Below, piece after piece: positions 14,239 to 15,492 of a stretch of DNA of 15,492 bases. Position numbers and translations under genes: made by a program. The stretch is taken from positions 1-15,492 of the forward strand of contig JAEYON010000079.1 of the NCBI GenBank assembly GCA_023411645.1. The letters run 5' to 3'. The notes beneath the pieces were generated by a model that worked only from the letters and a program-made list of their open reading frames with translations, did no database searches and was not told the origin of the DNA. Source of the stretch: Bacillota bacterium (GTDB taxonomy: Bacteria; Bacillota; Clostridia; Acetivibrionales; DTU013). How positions within the stretch are numbered: position 1 is the stretch's first letter; each line of letters starts with the position of its first letter.

Positions 14239-15054
14239 ATGGAGAAGCTTCAAAGGAGTGAGAGAATATCCACATTGCAAAGGATTTTGTGTGATTCTCC
14301 GGGCAAGGTATTTACGCTTGGTACATTCACGCAGATGCTTGGCTGCGCCAAATCATCCGTCAGTGAGGATATTGATATCATTCGGGGATCGTTCGAAAAG
14401 CAGGGGATTGGTACAATAGAAACGATAACTGGCGCGATGGGCGGGGTCCGTTATCTTCCCATGTCCTCGAAGGAGATGACACTAAAGCTGGCTGAAAGCC
14501 TAAGCGGCGAACTGTCTAAAAAAGAGAGGATATTGCCCGGGGGATATTTGTACATGCTGGACGTCATTTATAATCCTGACATCGTCGCTGATATTGCCCG
14601 AGTTTTCGCCGGGCGTTTTTATGGCAGGGATATCGATTATGTGGTAACCGTAGAAACAAAGGGAATACCGCTTGCTTTTATGACGGCAAGGTATATGAAT
14701 ATACCGCTTGTTATCGCCAGGCGTAACAACGAAGCTACCGATGGTGCATCGGTGAATATCAATTATGTTTCCGGATCATCAAAAAAGATACAGACTATGG
14801 TGCTGCCGCTCCGCTCACTCAAACGCAATTCAAGGCTGCTCTTCATAGATGATTTTATGAAGGGCGGGGGGACTGCAAAAGGTATATTGGAGCTTTCCCG
14901 TGAATTCAGCTGTGAGGTGGAGGGGATCGGTGTCCTGATACAAACAGCCGAGCCGACCAGGAAATTAGTTGACAGCTGGTTCTCCATACTTACCCTGAAC
15001 AATGTGGATGAAGAGGTTGGAAATACAGTCATAAGCCCAAGCAAATACGTCTGA
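14239..15054 (+). CDS. purR: Purine biosynthesis repressor PurR (Gram-positive type)
   Basis: DNA-binding repressor of purine genes whose effector is PRPP. The 271 residues divide into an N-terminal winged helix (about 1-74) and a phosphoribosyltransferase-like domain (about 76-271). RSERISTLQRIL (6-17) is the usual start, and SVSEDIDIIR lies in the recognition-helix area. The PRPP-binding loop is LLFIDDFMKGGGTAKG (200-215), and GVRYLP (69-74) joins the two domains. It is unrelated to the LacI-type PurR of E. coli. The start is set by the ribosome site overlapping the other candidate codons. spoVG follows 89 bases later, as in the B. subtilis purR-yabJ-spoVG locus, but the yabJ gene is missing here. 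A PurBox-like pair upstream indicates autoregulation. Confidence 0.94.
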   Translation: MEKLQRSERISTLQRILCDSPGKVFTLGTFTQMLGCAKSSVSEDIDIIRGSFEKQGIGTIETITGAMGGVRYLPMSSKEMTLKLAESLSGELSKKERILPGGYLYMLDVIYNPDIVADIARVFAGRFYGRDIDYVVTVETKGIPLAFMTARYMNIPLVIARRNNEATDGASVNINYVSGSSKKIQTMVLPLRSLKRNSRLLFIDDFMKGGGTAKGILELSREFSCEVEGIGVLIQTAEPTRKLVDSWFSILTLNNVDEEVGNTVISPSKYV

Positions 15055-15078
15055 GTATTAAAATTGTAAAAGATAAGA

Positions 15079-15103
15079 AGGAAAATAGTATTTTTTATAG
15101 AAT
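15079..15103 (+). promoter_or_regulatory. Sigma-H-like promoter of spoVG
   Basis: AGGAAAA (15079-15085), a 14-base AT-rich spacer and GAAT (15100-15103). This corresponds to the sigma-H pattern (AGGAWWT-type -35, GAAT -10), and the spacing equals that of the B. subtilis spoVG promoter as I remember it (AGGATTT, 14 bases, GAAT). An independent spoVG transcript in early sporulation is expected, with possible readthrough from purR. Confidence 0.65.
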
Positions 15104-15143
15104 ATATAAATGTACATGATTATAGGGAAGGTGGGAGCAGCTA

Positions 15144-15407
15144 ATGGAAATCACGGATGTCCGCATCAGAAAGATCGACGTTGAGGGCAAGATGAAGGCG
15201 GTCGTGTCTGTAACCTTTGATAATGAGTTTGTGGTTCATGATATTAAGGTTATTGAGAGCCAGAGCGGCCTGTTCATAGCGATGCCAAGCCGAAAAACAC
15301 CTGACGGTGAATTTAAGGATATTGCACACCCCATCAACGCAGTCACACGAGACAAAATTCAGAAAGCGATACTTGACAAGTACGTTTCAACAACAACTGA
15401 AGAGTAG
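15144..15407 (+). CDS. spoVG: Septation/sporulation regulator SpoVG
   Basis: Small nucleic-acid-binding regulator linked to septum formation and sporulation. The 87-residue protein has MEITDVRIRKI, VTFDNEFVVHDIKVI, GLFIAMPSRKTPDGEFKDIAHPI and the terminal helix, which cover the whole SpoVG family. GGAAGGTGGGAG precedes the ATG by a normal distance. In B. subtilis glmU and prs follow; here the window ends after the gene's terminator, so the continuing order is unknown. Confidence 0.97.
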   Translation: MEITDVRIRKIDVEGKMKAVVSVTFDNEFVVHDIKVIESQSGLFIAMPSRKTPDGEFKDIAHPINAVTRDKIQKAILDKYVSTTTEE

Positions 15408-15413
15408 GACTTT

Positions 15414-15443
15414 AAAGGCACTTTGCAATGAAGTGTCTTTTTT
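15414..15443 (+). terminator. Rho-independent terminator after spoVG
   Basis: AAAGGCACTT (15414-15423) pairs with AAGTGTCTTT (15431-15440) around the 7-base loop TGCAATG, giving a stem of up to ten pairs that includes one GU, followed by a T tract (15438-15443). It begins seven bases after the stop codon. Confidence 0.88.
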
Positions 15444-15492
15444 GTGTTGAAATAAATAATGATTAGTGCAATAATAATTGTACCACACCAAG

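Overview
The window looks like chromosomal DNA from a spore-forming, anaerobic-type Firmicute, most likely class Clostridia. The evidence is strong Shine-Dalgarno sequences, sigma-A-like promoters, a purR-spoVG pair with a sigma-H-like promoter, a Na+-pump decarboxylase operon of the clostridial type, a Gram-positive heterodimeric ABC exporter pair and low-to-moderate GC. The genus cannot be fixed from the sequence. No rRNA, tRNA, CRISPR array, prophage or intact transposase gene was seen.

Left part (1-3445, + strand): a four-gene operon for a biotin-dependent, sodium-translocating oxaloacetate decarboxylase. It encodes the carboxyltransferase (OadA-type), the small gamma-type membrane anchor, a separate biotin carrier protein and the beta-subunit membrane pump, and ends in a strong rho-independent terminator. 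Together these would decarboxylate oxaloacetate to pyruvate and use the energy to export Na+.

3446-6589 (+ strand): an MBOAT O-acyltransferase and a DHHW/AlgX-like extracytoplasmic protein. This two-gene unit resembles alginate or peptidoglycan O-acetylation modules and probably moves acyl groups across the membrane onto a cell-surface glycan. The second gene carries a long acidic low-complexity insert.

6679-11047 (- strand): a divergent GreA/GreB-family protein with its own promoter and a dyad over that promoter. Upstream of it lie two translationally coupled ABC exporter half-transporters whose complementary NBD degeneracies predict an asymmetric heterodimer.

11048-11472: an intergenic region holding a ~207-bp terminally inverted, internally palindromic MITE-like element and a perfect 16-bp inverted repeat. 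The latter includes a TATAAT box and lies before a YfbR-like HD nucleotidase gene, which is followed by fabZ (11473-12539, + strand).

12575-15443: murC on the - strand, divergent from purR and spoVG on the + strand. The purR upstream region carries a PurBox-like inverted pair, and spoVG has a good sigma-H-like promoter and a terminator. Most genes are housekeeping. The items most worth a second look are the non-coding ones (MITE-like element, large operator-like dyads, PurBox pair), the DHHW insert and the atypical Gre protein. I did not find convincing evidence of a wholly new system.
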